Source: Synaphobranchus kaupii
Lineage: Eukaryota > Chordata > Actinopteri > Anguilliformes > Synaphobranchidae
Direction of reading: 5' to 3'
DNA length: 64,000 nt
Assembly (NCBI GenBank): GCA_029718625.1
Contig: CM056389.1
Span: 16,668,296-16,732,295, forward strand
In this document: positions 34,141 to 47,000 of the stretch, one piece after another
Position numbering within the stretch: position 1 is the first letter of the stretch
How the letters are laid out: each line of letters opens with the position of its first letter
Translations under genes and position numbers: made by a program
Notes under the pieces: generated by a model
Seen by the model: the letters and a program-made list of their open reading frames with translations, nothing else
What the model was told of the DNA's origin: nothing
The model's database searches: none

Positions 34141-36902
34141 ATGGCGGGGATCGGGAATATGACTTTGAGAAATATCACGTTTATTAAAGAAAATGTAACC
34201 GACGACGAGTCGTCCATAGGACAAAGCGAGTTCAGTTATAAACAAGTCGGAGAGGAGGAGTCCGAGGCGCCTGTAGTGTTCCTGTGCGGTCGTTGCAAAA
34301 TCCCTGTAGGCGACTCGCTGTCGTGGGTCGGAAGTGAAGACGATCAAAACCAAATCCTGCTGAAACGTGTGTTCTGTTCCACTTCAGTGTAACTGTAACT
34401 CTTGCTATTATGTGTGTGCACATGTTATGAGTTAAGACATCGGTAGTTCTAGTGGGAGGATTGCAGCTAACGTTAACTCAACGCCACAGATATATTGAAA
34501 CGATTCTATACAGCCGTTAAAAGTTAGTGGTGTTATTGTGTTGTTGGATAACGTTCATATTTTTTTTACCTTTAATTATTTTAGGTGTCAATGACAATGT
34601 AGCTGTTGGCAGCGAACCATTTGTCTCCCGGACTCGGACGGAATTGGGCTGGTATGAGAAAATCATTGTGTTATTTTAATTCCATTTCGTTACTTCCCAG
34701 AACTTTCCGAACGCCCTTCGCTGTTCCTGGCGATCAGATCAATTCATTAACTAATTTAAATAATTTGCTAGCTTGATAAATTACTTGGTTCTGTCTTGTG
34801 TTGTAGCCTCATTGTCAACCTTTCCTGTCTCGGCTGCTCCTCGCCTCTGGGCAGAGTTTACACATCAACACCGAGGAACTTGGATTACAAGAGGTCCCTG
34901 TTTTGCCTCAGCGTTGAAAATGTAGAATGGTAATTGATGATGCTTTCTCTTCAACTTGTTACATTAACATTTAACTATTGAGATAGGCAGATAGGATAAC
35001 TATATTGATTCTGTGTTTTGTATTGAAATGCACTATGCTGAATAACATAGAGCAGAGGTTCTCAACCATGGTCCTGGGGGCCTGTGTATACTGGTTTATA
35101 CTGTGTTCAACAACCTAATTAGGAGCCTATTGATTCACCTCAGTCTTTAATTTGATCAGTGAAAAAAATACCTCCTTTTATGCAATTGTGTTAAATATAG
35201 CACAATAAGCATGTGAACATGGACATTTTATCCTTCAAGGAATGCATAGTTATTTCTGACATAATGTGGCTTAAGAGGGTAAATAATTCCTCTGAACACG
35301 AAAAGCACCTAATTAAGAAAAATTCACAGCTTGTTAAAATTCTGGGACTGCAACTGCGGTTGGTATGAAAACCAGCCCACACGGGGACCGAGGTTAAGAA
35401 CCACTGATATAGAGAACGAGTGTACAGTGCCAACTCTAGAATTTCTTCTGGTCTTTACAGCTACGTGCTTGGTTCCTCGGCACAGCAAATGTTAGAGGAC
35501 AGACAGGACGAGCCCGTCACATTCGAATACCAAGCGAACGTCGACATGCAAATTGGAAAGGTGCCGTATCCAACTCATAATTCTTCCTCTTTTGTGACTG
35601 GGCCTGTTTGTCACTAGGTAGACCACACACTCCCCGGTTCAGCTAAGGAGTTCTGGTCAATCTTATTTACTACGGAGTTTCATTAACCAACCTTTTGGTT
35701 AAGGGATAAGTACATGCTTGATCTTTGTTGCGACCGATGCAGCATCTTTAATACAGTAGGCCTACCGTATTGTTCCCGGTCTTAAAGCATTGTCTTTAAA
35801 CGTTATTTCAATAGCCTGCATTGCATTTACATTACTATCACTTAGCAGATGCTTTAACCAGAGCTGTGGCTCTTTATGTATATAGTGAAACCAATATGAA
35901 GACCTAAAAGGGATAGTAAATATTTAGCCTATTTATTTATTATTTACCTGTATTTACCCGGGGAGTCTGATTGAAATTAAGATTCTCTTTTCCACGAGAC
36001 CAGGGCCCTATTTCTCGTAGCTGGCTAACTGCGGTAAGACGGGCAGTAGCGAATAAAAACAAATATACAAAAAGAACAACACATAATTGTTATAAAGAAG
36101 GGAACTAATTTTCAGTGGTGTAACATGTGAAGTGCCAGTACTTAAAGTAGATATACATTTATTTAAATTTTTCTCGAGGGTTTAGTATTGCATATACGTG
36201 ATTAAAGATTGGACGGCTACATCTAGCGATAGACCGTATTTCTCTGTAATTTGTTCGAGAGTTTATATCGTGAATGGGTTGTTAGTTTTAGAATTTAACA
36301 GCAGATGGCGCTGTTACTCAGGCAGTTGATGCATCAAGGGAGGACAATGATTGAAGAGTTCCTCGAACAATAGGACGAAAGATGTAGAGGAATTTAAACG
36401 ACAGTCTATCTAGTAAGAGGTTTATCTATGCTCCTGGGGGAAATAAAATGTCCGTTGGTATTTTATTTCACATCAGACTCCTTAATCGTGTCTTGTAATA
36501 TGGTTTTATATTTAAGATCAGGTTGTGATGATGTTATTAAAGGCACCCCCAACAGCAAGCAATCCGATTTTATAGACATAAATTAAATGCATTTTGAATT
36601 GGATCCATGAGTGAGTTGTGGCTGCTTGTAATTGAAATGTGGCTATCAGTCAGCAGCCATGCAAATTCATCATGTCTGTTTTTAGTTTCCTAGGTGTGTA
36701 GTGTGACACTTTGAAATAGATTTGTGAAGCGTGCTTTTTAATATTTCATCTGTCCTGTCTCCCCTTGTTTTGGTTTGTGCATTTACCCAGTAACGAGACG
36801 TAACGGCTTCCCTTATGCCCACAGATCAAAGCTATTGCTGTTTCCATGGCACAGAGGCTCCTGGAGATAGAAGCAAAACTCCAGAACAGTGAGACCAAGT
36901 AA
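34141..36902 (+). CDS. mis18a: Protein Mis18-alpha, CENP-A loading factor
   Basis: Component of the Mis18 complex that licenses centromeres for CENP-A deposition. Exons 34141-34388, 34613-34651, 34807-34929, 35461-35560, 36825-36902; 588 nt, about 195 aa. The Mis18/Yippee-like zinc fold shows as CGRCKIPVGDSLSWVGSEDD and, in exon 3, CLGCSSPLGRVYTSTPRNLD, giving the two CxxC pairs; exon 3 goes on YKRSLFCLSVENVE. A C-terminal helix (IKAIAVSMAQRLLEIEAKLQ) follows in exon 5. Strong match to human MIS18A. Uncertain point: for exon 2 the first AG after the pyrimidine tract (34,584) breaks the frame with the only good exon 1 donor, so I used the AG at 34,612. AATAAA at about 37,345 is a likely poly(A) signal. 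Confidence 0.93.
35049..35408. mobile_element. Palindromic DNA-transposon-like repeat in MIS18A intron
   Basis: Left AGCAGAGGTTCTCAACCATG and right GAGGTTAAGAACCACTGATA form inverted ends, a pattern common in fish MITEs. The middle is not coding. Confidence 0.65.
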
Positions 36903-38519
36903 AAATTATCTGATTCTAGAACCGACAGGTCATCATGGAGATAGGAGTGGTGTTCGCCTTGACGGGTGTCAACCCTTATAATTGTCACCTTGCTCATCAG
37001 AAGATATGGTTTTAGTTTGGGGGGGGGGCAGGTGCGGGCAACAGCAAAGGACTGAAGAAAAATAGGTTTGGGCATCTTCAAAGATACATTTTGTTTTATT
37101 TTATCATTCAAACATTTCTAAAACTGAATTTAAATGTTATTGTGCATTGATGTTTTTGTTTTCTAAACTGCTTCAATCTGGTGTTTGTTTGTTTTTTCCA
37201 GGAATAGCCCACATGTTGATATAACCTTACCCTGCTTTGGGATTTTAACTCGTAAACAACCAGATTGTAGTAACGGGGGTAAGGATGTTAAGGTAGCCTA
37301 TATTTGTTTACAAAGCTCCCAATGCACATGGTATACTTTGTATAAATAAAAAAAACAAAAAAACCTGGAAAGCTTCTTTTGTGGACACCCGGAGATAACT
37401 GGCTTATCTCCACCCAACCTAGAGAGATTGGTGGAGAGTAAAAACAACAACTAAAATATTGAAGGCGATGTAACCGACCAACCAGAAACCTGTATCTAAG
37501 GGAATGGAGCCGATGGAAACAAAGAGCACGTGCTGCAGCGATTCTGTTGCCACAGCGTCACGTCTTCTGGCTAGCCAGTCAGTCAACGAGCCAGCCAGCG
37601 TTAATATTCATGTGCACTCTCTTCAGACAGCTGGAGGCAGGCTTCCGCATGGATTAATCCCCGCACTTGGTGTTTTTGCGTCCCCCTGTCACCCCCACCC
37701 TTATCCCCGCCCTTCAACTGCAGAAAAGAAAAAAACAAAAACAAGCCGCGTGGCTTTTGTTGTCGGGCGGAGGTACCGTTTCTCTGTCTGGCGAATAGGC
37801 AGATCGCCTCTCGGCTCGCGCCGGGTTCGTTGAGAGCTTTCACCGCGCGCTGTAATTGGCCCACAGAATTGCGCGTACGTTCGACTGGACATGAAAAGCT
37901 TCGCACATGCAAATTTGCGCAGTTTATTCGGTTTCAAAGTTAGTTGTCTAAGGTGGTGCTTTGGTATTGTTGAAATGCTTGTGTTTTACAGCGCCATCGA
38001 TGCGCTATTGCACTCTGTGGAGCAATGATTGCAGCAGTTCCAAGACGGCCCCTCCCCACCGACAGTGCGCTGGGATTTTTGTTTAAAAAATGGATAATGT
38101 AGGCTAGACATACGAGTCTGTTATAAAGTAGGGTCTTCTCTGACTTTATGTAGAAAAGGGTGACATGTATAGACTAATTAAAATATAGGCACATTGACCT
38201 CCGTTTTATATACTGAAAGGAGTAATGCCAGACAACAGAATTTACATATCTTTAAATATAAATGAATTGTGATTAAATTAACAACCTTGACACTTTTATA
38301 TAATAGTGTGTACAAAATATGTTAAAGAAAAGCTATACGGCAGTATTTTTCTTTTTTTAAATAAATATTCAGCATGAATCGCAACGTAGCCTATATGTAT
38401 CCTGTTGTGTCTGGCACGCCGTCTATTTTTCCACGCTTTCCAGAAAAAAACACCGTCAAAAGAAAAGGATTAGTCTTGTTAGATTTGCATTTAAGCCGGA
38501 GCAGATTGACTGAGACACG
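36903..38519. other. MIS18A 3' region and upstream region of the small gene
   Basis: Holds the MIS18A poly(A) signal near 37,345 and a GC-richer segment with CpGs at about 37,500-37,900 (including TGTAATTGGCCC, a CCAAT-box complement) that could be a promoter. No exon beyond those proposed is supported. Confidence 0.45.
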
Positions 38520-39402
38520 ATGTCTGTGCACACCGGTGAGTGAAGCCCGCGCTCAGACTAATGAGGGCCCAACAGTGTTACCGGTGAGCGAACCCCCCCC
38601 CCCCCCCAGTCCTCAACACCCAACCCTTGGAAACAGCGCTGTGATTGGCCCGACAATATGCTGCCGCTCGTGTCTTTGTTATATCGGTTGCTAGCTGCTC
38701 TCCATGCCCACGTTTCTTGCAGCGCTGCCGAAATGTGCGTTCGCAGCAGGGACTCTTGTTTTAAAACGTAATCCATCTTCACTTATGATCCCCTCATGTT
38801 CCCATTGCCATTGTGTTAATGGTCGGGGGTGGGGAAGCGGTTTTTTTTTTTTTTTTGCCACAGCCTAACATTAGCTAAGGTTATAGACGGGCTTTGTCTC
38901 GACCAAATAATATTCAGACTGTGCGCGTGTTTTCATTATGCGGCTAGCACCAACTGGATGAATGCAAACTGAATCTTGGGTCTGTGCGCATATAGTTTCC
39001 GTTGGCTAAAACAGGGCTAGTCAACTTCGACGGGGTCTATGCACATTTGTCAGTTAAAACTGTCTATCCGAAAACACAGCGGCGTTAACTCTTAAGGCAC
39101 CGCGTAAACAAAGGGATTGGGTCTAATTTAATAGGCGTTCCTATTCTGCAGTTTTTATCGGCTTAACCATGCAGATTTAACTATGGGTAGCAGTGTCCTT
39201 TTTTTTTTTATCAGCACGAGGGCCACATGACTTCTGTGTGGTGAAGGACCATGTGGTGACCACGTGGACATGGGTGCCCTGGCCACTGGCAGAAGAGAAA
39301 TTTGGAATACCAGCCATCATGGCAAATAGTTATACAACAAATAAATTAAGGACTTCAGTTGATTCAATTGCCAGCCACCTGTACAGACTAACAGAAATCT
39401 GA
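38520..39402 (+). CDS. Candidate small two-exon gene, product not recognised (67 aa)
   Basis: Exon 1 codes MSVHT plus one base (38520-38535) before a strong donor GTGAGT; exon 2 (39215-39402) follows a long T tract and TCAG. The phases join exactly, giving MSVHTARGPHDFCVVKDH, then VVTTWTWVPWPLAEEKFG and a tail IASHLYRLTEI before TGA. The stop overlaps AATAAA (39,402-39,407), a well-placed poly(A) signal. No signal peptide, membrane helix or known domain is seen; it is Trp/His-containing and mixed in charge, unlike repeat-derived frames. Function unknown; the human order has no protein gene I recall here between MIS18A and HUNK. It could be a decayed fragment or the last exon of a larger gene. 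Confidence 0.5.
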
Positions 39403-41033
39403 ATAAAGCATTTACTGCACGGTAGAGGCCCAATTACAATCTTGAGGTGTGCGTTGACTTGAGTCTTTGGTGTGGAGTGTTACTGGTGGTCATTTTTAGT
39501 TCAGTTTTGTTACAAGTAATGGAGGTAAATAAAGGTCAAACAACATGAAATGCATTTGTAATATAAATATTTTAAATATTATTTACAGCATAAAAATACT
39601 TTCACACTCAGACATCGCAATACAAAAGCTTTTTAAAAAAAAAAATTTGTTAGTTACACAGAGAATCGTAAATCAATGGATCTAACTGATCATTGATAAT
39701 AAAATCTTAACTGGTTTGCATGCACAGTTATATAAGTTTGACAAAGAAATTAAATATCAGTAGTAAATAGCCTTGTGTATATAAAGCAGATCAAAGACAC
39801 ATTTTTACTATCGTAAAACTACCACTGTATGAAACGGCTGCAGCAATTAACATTAACTTTCAAAAACCCAAATCACCATGAGACCCTTCGCAGTAAAAAA
39901 TTATTCATCCTTCAGAAAAGCAAATACTCATCTACTGCATTAACAAGTATATTCAAATCACACAACCAGATTTATTCTGGAGTTTTTTTTTGGCAATATT
40001 CTATGTGAAGACATTTCTAACTTAAGTATTGCATAATACATATTGCAAAAATTCTAGAATTACTATGCTGGATGTGTTCCGATGACTGATGGTTTTATTG
40101 AGATCCAGTCATACTTAAATATTTTGTTTAGCTTGGAGAGGTTTGTGATGAGATAGTTTTAAGGCTTTTAAAAAAAATGTTCATACGACGTCTTGTACAG
40201 AAACGCAACTCTGTCTTTCAGTAAGACTAGAAATGTACTGCTTACGCACAGGTAAACATAACGATCGCATTGCAGCGATTTCACTGCGGGGCTCGTGATC
40301 GAAGCCCATAAAACTGCTGGCGAGCGCGTCCGCTGGGCAGAGCAGCCCATCTTCCAGCATTGGTAACTGTCCTGTCCAAAAACAAGACGATTCATTCGTC
40401 GCTTTCTGCAGAGGTTGTTTGATTGGATATCTTTCATTCATAAAAGAGGAGTAAAAAAGTTTGATGATCCTGACCCGTACCAAGACGCAGACGACACGAT
40501 TCACAGACGTCACACAGCACAGTATTTCCGCTATATCATGATGATGATACACAAACGTGACATTTATTTCCTCTTATGCGATGAAAGTTGTGATGAAGGA
40601 CTGCAAGCGTTCAGGATTTGTGATGTCACATGGAAAAGTACACAAACTGTGTTCCGGTCACTGGTGGCATGCAGCATCTATTTTAGAGGGATGAGGATAA
40701 TATTATGTATAAAAACTAATATCCCTGAATACATAATACAAGCCGCGGAGCGCAAAAACCGTTTCTACTGATGCTGATCAATATATCAGGCGCCAGCGTG
40801 TACAGAACGCATCTAGGGCTAAAGTCTGGTCACTCCCATAGTGTTTTTATTTATTTATTTTTAAATATATCTTCTGACGGCTCACGTCCGAGGACCGGAA
40901 TTCGAAAATCTCCGATGGAAATAACGTGGAGGGGACGTTACCCCGTCTCGCTTCACAAAAGGAGAGTTTCATTCGACGGCCTGCGTGGCACGCCACTGCG
41001 TTCGAGTTCCCCCCCCCCCCCCCCCACAATGCA
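39403..41033. other. AT-rich interval including probable HUNK 3' UTR
   Basis: Minus-strand AATAAA signals overlap at about 40,847-40,858, about 180 bp past the HUNK stop, and a C run lies at 41,010-41,025. The rest (39,403-40,840) is AT-rich with no supported gene. Confidence 0.55.
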
Positions 41034-44000
41034 TCAGCAGAGGGTCTTGAGGGCCCCCGAGGCACAGAGGAGGGTCTGCATGTGGTACGGAGGCAGGCCC
41101 CCGGAAGACCCCACCTCCAGGGTGGGCCCCGTTTTGGCCCCTGGTTGGGGTCCCTTCTTCTTGAGGATCTGACCCATGCCCATGGAGGGGAACCTGCTCC
41201 GGTGCTGGGGGCTGTCGGGGTCCCCGCTGGGGGGGCTCCCGCTGGAGTCAGAAGAGCTGGCCCAGTCCGATTTGGAGGGGCTCTTCTGGGGCGGGGCGGC
41301 GGAGATGAGCACGGGGGGGCTGGGGACGGTGGCCTTCTTCAGGTAGGAGCTGTCGGGCTGGAAGGCCGAGGTGTGGCGGGGCGGGGAGAGGGCGCCGTTG
41401 GTCAGCTTGTACCAGGGCGAGGGCGGCTTCTCCGCCGGCTCCCCGCAGAACGAGTCCCACGAGTGGGACCCCAGGCTGGCGGGCGAGGGGGCGGGGGCAG
41501 GGGGCGGAGCCAGGGCGGGCACGTCGACGTCGTGCGGCCCCTCCTCGCTCGGCGCCGGCTGCGTCCCCAGGCGCCTGATTGGCTGCGGCGTGCGGGTGAA
41601 AAGGGGGTGGATCTCCAGGTACTCCAGCGAGGACGACGCCACGCTCCCTCCGGGACCCAGGCTCGCGTCCTTCCCCCCAGCGAGGGACCGCAGCAGACCT
41701 GGGGGGGGACAGAGGGAACCCGTTCACCCGTCCGTCCCGGAAACGCCCTGTGATGTCATTTTAAATCATTTTATTCACAACAATGACCGTCTGACATATC
41801 TAATCCATCCATCTGGAATTCTGAACAATGAATGACCTCTCACCCTTTCTGTTTGAGCCCGCCCCCATTATGTCGCCCTAACGACGGATAGCAGCTTGGT
41901 GGATGACTGGCTCTAGTGGTGCTTCTCCTGCCATGTTATATGCATCATCTGTGGCTGCTAAATGCCTAAATTGGAAAATTGTAATTGTAAGTTGTTCCCA
42001 TTTTATGAGTGACAATAACTGTTTGATATCTAATCTGTTGATCTGAAATTCTGAACAACAAATGTCCTGTTTGTGTTTTTGCTGTTTCCGTAGCTACGCA
42101 TCTTCTTGTTTCTATATGTTTCGCACTCTCTGATCTGGGGAAACAGCATGTCGCAAAATGAAACTTCAAGGTCTCTGGCCAGTCGCCCTACTTCTATGGA
42201 AAACATGCCGAGCTTGTCGAGCAAAGGTATTTAAAACCTAGGAGACCACATGGCATTAAGGTCTTCGCACGAAACCGCACAATGAAAGGTGTACGTCAGA
42301 CTGATCTCTCCGCCTTTTCTGAGGAAAAGGGTGTGTGTCCCTGTTGCGTGATCTTTACCTTGGCATATGAGCAACGGCATATTTGTTAAATTATTTCATC
42401 AAAACAAAAGTGGGTCAAAGACGGTATGTAGTACAGTATCTCCACCCTATCAGGCCTCCAAGGTGCTGAACATGCTGTTTTGTGCGATGCTGCCTTTAAA
42501 CAGGTACGCCGTGGTATTTAAGGCCTGCAGTGAGGGTTGGGTGTGTTCTCTGACTCACATTACCAGGTGTCGTGTGTTAATGGGGTTCTAAATCAATCAC
42601 CCTGGAATCGGAGCCAATGATCGATCGCCCCGCATCAGACGTGAGCTGCTTGTCTCTTTAAAGATCTGTCTCGTGCATCGTGCCGGCTGTCCTGCCCACG
42701 TGCACTCTTAGCATTAGCCTGGTTAGCGCTCGAGATGGAAAGTTGTTCATGGTGTGCTGTTTCAATACTGCTAAAATGCAAAATAAGTGTGTGTGTGGGG
42801 GGTTCATTTGCACATTGTGGGTGAGGATGTGCGGTTGTGGGCGGGTGTTGTGGGTGAGAGGTTGACTCAAAGCTCTGGCTGTTAGTCTGAGAGTGTGTGG
42901 ATGTGTCTGCCCGTGTGTGAGGATGCACGATTGCATTTGAGTGAGTGTGTTTGTGTGTTTCTGCCCCATGTCACTGACCTATTTTTTGCTTCTTGTCCTT
43001 GGAGGGGGCCTTGCTGAGCGCCAGGTATATGGGTGTCTGTTTTGGGGGGATGGTGATCTTCTCGATGCGCTTCCTCCAGTGCGTCTGGAACAGCTCGTTC
43101 TTCTTCTCCTTCTCTATCACCTCCTCCTTCTCCTGTCGAGTGAGGAGGTGGTAAAATGGCATCAGTCTGTCTGAAGTTATATTTCAGAGCTCAACTCTCC
43201 AAAAAACTTTTATTTTTAAGACTGTAATCAGTGGAAGAGAAAGCCCTCACAGATGGGGGAATAACCTGGGCCAGACCTGGGTCAAATACACTGCCTGGCC
43301 AAAAAAAAAGTTGCAGTTGCACCCGTCATGCATAGTGCCCACTGTACAAGCCTCTGGAGGCAGTGTTATGATCTGAGGTTGCTTCAATTGGTCAGGTCTA
43401 GGCTCAGCAACGTTATGCAGCAATAAAATGAAGTCAGCTGAGTACCTGAATGAACTGAATGACCAGGTTATCCCATCAATGGGCATATTCCAGGACAACA
43501 ATGCCAAGATTCATCGGGCTCAAATTGTGAAAGAGTGGTTCAGGGAGCATGAGCAATCATTTTCACACATGAATTGGCCACCAGAGTCCTGACCTTAACC
43601 CCATTGAAAGTCTTTGGGATGTGCTGGAGAAGACTTCACAGAGTGGTTTGACTCTCCCGTCGTCAATACAAGATCTCGGCCAAAAATTAATGCAAGTCTG
43701 GACGGAAATAAATGTTGTGACGTTGCATAAGGTTGTCGAAACAATGCCACAAGGAATGCGCGCCATAATCAAAGCTAAAGGCGGTCCAACAAAATATTAC
43801 AGTGTGCGACTTTTTTTTTGGCCGGGCAGTGTATATAGTAACTACTTTTAACTCTTTAAAAAGGGTTTCAACCGGTTTTGATCCAGGGAGCCTAACTAGG
43901 CTCAAAAGCATCCCGGGGCCCCCTGTTAAAAACACCAGCTCTAGAGGCTAGTCAAATTTTAAAACACTCCTGCACATCCATGAGAAACTTCCAGCAAATA

Positions 44001-47000
44001 ATGAAATTTACTAAACAAAACAATGGAAAAATAACCCAAAAGAAGAATTTTGTTCCGAATGATTTCCGATTGATTTAAAAAAATCAGTAATTACGCAGGA
44101 ATATTAGTACTGTCTAAAGCAGTGGTCCCCAACCCTGTACCTGGAGATCTACCGTCCAGCAGGTTTTCACTCCAAACCCTAACAAAGCACACCTCACTCA
44201 ACAGCTAGAGATCTTGTTTAGCTGCTAATCAGTAGAATCAGGTGTGCCCAATTAGGGTTGAAATGAAAACCTGCAGGATGGTAGATCTCCAGGAACAGGG
44301 TCAGGGACCGCTGGTCAAAAGATTTCAGGTAAAGTACTGGACCCAGGTGAGCCAGTGATGTAAATGAAATGCAGCTCTCTGATTGGGCAGTCACTCACCC
44401 TGTACTCCTTGGACAGCCTCCTCATCTTGTTGTTGAGCAGGAAGTAGACGGCCAGGGTGTGGCTGGCTCTGTTTGTGAGCACGGCGCTCAGCACCTCGCT
44501 GTGTTTGTAGCTCATTTTCTCCGTCATGTGCAGGAGCACCATGTGGTTGATCTCCTCTATGTGGATTCTGTAGGGAAGAGGGACGGGCGAACGCGTTGAA
44601 ACGGGTCCGTAGGGGACCTAGAGCTCCTGCCCCTGCTAATTCGGGCTAGCACGATAGTATTACGCAGGGCTACCTGGAGCCGTCTGTTCACTCTTTAACA
44701 GAAAGGCAGTTGATATTGAACCCCAAAGTGGATGGACCAGTCATGTGTTTTCAGTAACTAACCGTTTTGGATTTATTTGAATTAAAGGGTTGTGCTATGG
44801 TGGGCAGAATCTATTGATTGGTTCGTTACTGGGTGGAATCTTTCGACTGATTCGTCGAGAATTCACAGCTTTCGGTTGATCCACCAATTACGGGGGTTCA
44901 GAAGGCCTTGCTTTCCCTGTTACTATGGATATGCCTCCCCCTGTGCCTGGTGCAGGCCTCCACCTCACCTGTTCAGGTAGGGTGCTCCTGTCTGGGGGTT
45001 ACCCAGGTTCAGCCAGGGGTTCGACATTACTTGGTGGATGTTGGGCCTCTTGAGGGGGTCGGGTTCCAGAAGTTTCTTCAGCAGGCTGACTGCATCTGTG
45101 GATCAACAGCAAATACATGAAGCTATTCCGCACATACAAAAAATAAAATAAAATAAATTTAAAAAAACATAAAAATGGGAAAATAACACCAGCCTGTTAC
45201 CGATTAACTTGTTTGCATGAGAACCATAATGGCGAAACCCACGCACTCACACGCACGCACGCACACACTCTTTTTACAGTAACTTGCGCAATCAACAAAA
45301 GAGACACGATTGGGCAATCTCCCTCCTTATCCACTGATTCCCTGGTACTCCCCAGAGTTTAAAAGGTCATTTTGATGAGCATAATGATCTGAATACAATG
45401 ACTCAGCATTTACGATCATAATCCCTGATTCATTCTTTCACAGGTAGATTTCTGAGGACATGGTGAACTGGCAGACATTTTTGCAACCTCAGTCTCACCC
45501 ATTTTCTGCTGCAACATGCTAAACTTGTCGACGCTAAAGGACGTGGGTGGGCATGATTAATGAGACGTACTTGCATCACGCCACTTCGATAGGTTCATTG
45601 AAATGTGGACGTACGTCAGGAAGACAAACATGGCCTGAAGGAGAGGTTGTATTGATGTGTCGTACAAGACAATGCACGTGCTCAGAAACAGGCAGAGCTT
45701 GATTGCACACTCGGCATATAATGGGGTTTGCTAAAATTAAAAATCCTCTTCTGCTTCAGTGCTATACGCAGCCAGAAACAAAAGACCTGAAGAACAAGGC
45801 GTGTGATCGCCGACAAAGACATTCTGGACATGTGACGGATTCCTTGTTTTCGTTTTTACATTTAGTGCCAAAGAAGTGGAGAAAACAGGTTATTCCTGCT
45901 ATTATTATTAAGAAATATAATTGAGGAATATAATTGAGAGATTTTACCCTTCGGTACAGAACACTCAGTCACTGCTCATGGACAACATGTTCCCTTCATT
46001 GCATTGACTCACTTCCTGATCGTTCGTTAATTATGCAAATGAGACTTAAAGAGGAAAAGAACAAAAAGACAGTAGACTGATACAGAAAAATAACATTTAT
46101 AAACTAATTTATTTTTAAATAGCTTTTTTTTTTTTAAAGTCTGTTTGAAATGTAACTATTGTGAGACACATTTTGGATTAAGAGGTCCGATACAGAATAC
46201 GACGTAATGTAGACATTTATAGGAGTTAAAAATGAACCAACCCAAATCCAGAGATTGTATGTTCAGTAGCATAAGCCTCCAGATGACTGCCGTTCCTCTG
46301 GTGATATTAGATACTAAGGTTCCTATTCACATGCCTCAATGCCACAAACTATGGCTATTGCTGTGGCTCAACCAGAGTTAACAGGCCACTGCGTTCAAGT
46401 GTTCCAACAGGTTAGTTCAAACGGTGACTCGAGAGACGGGCAGGACACAGGAGCCACTTAATTAAGGTGTTTGGCCCAAATGCTTCAATCGGATTTTCTA
46501 CAGGAGCTTTGGAAGGAGCTATGAAACGGAAGCATGGAGAGGAAAACGTGAGAGGATGGATTTTAAAACAACCTAAACATACTGACGATGGATTTTTATT
46601 AAACTTATGATAAGTGCTGTTCATTGGCTCACAATTGGACCTTCTATGGTTGACGGAGACAAGGTTGCACACCCTCATGGCAAACATATCCTGTTGTTTT
46701 AGGATTTAAACACACGCACACATACATGTTGTTTTAGGATTTAAACACACGCGCACACATACATGTTGTTTTAGGATTTAAACACACGCACACATACATG
46801 TTGTTTTAGGATTTAAACACACACGCACACATACATGTTGTTTTAGGATTTAAACACACGCACACATACATGTTGTTTTAGGATTTAAACACACGCACAC
46901 ATACATGTTGTTTTAGGATTTAAACACACGCACACATACATGTTGTTTTAGGATTTAAACACACGCACACATACATGTTGTTTTAGGATTTAAACACACG

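Noticed and set aside
37504..37833. 109-codon plus-strand frame in the GC-rich segment
   Set aside because: Composition and lack of recognisable motifs suggest a CpG-rich noncoding region, perhaps a promoter.
40926..41753. 275-codon plus-strand frame, and 159-codon minus-strand alternative
   Set aside because: Antisense and out-of-frame shadows of the GC-rich last HUNK exon.
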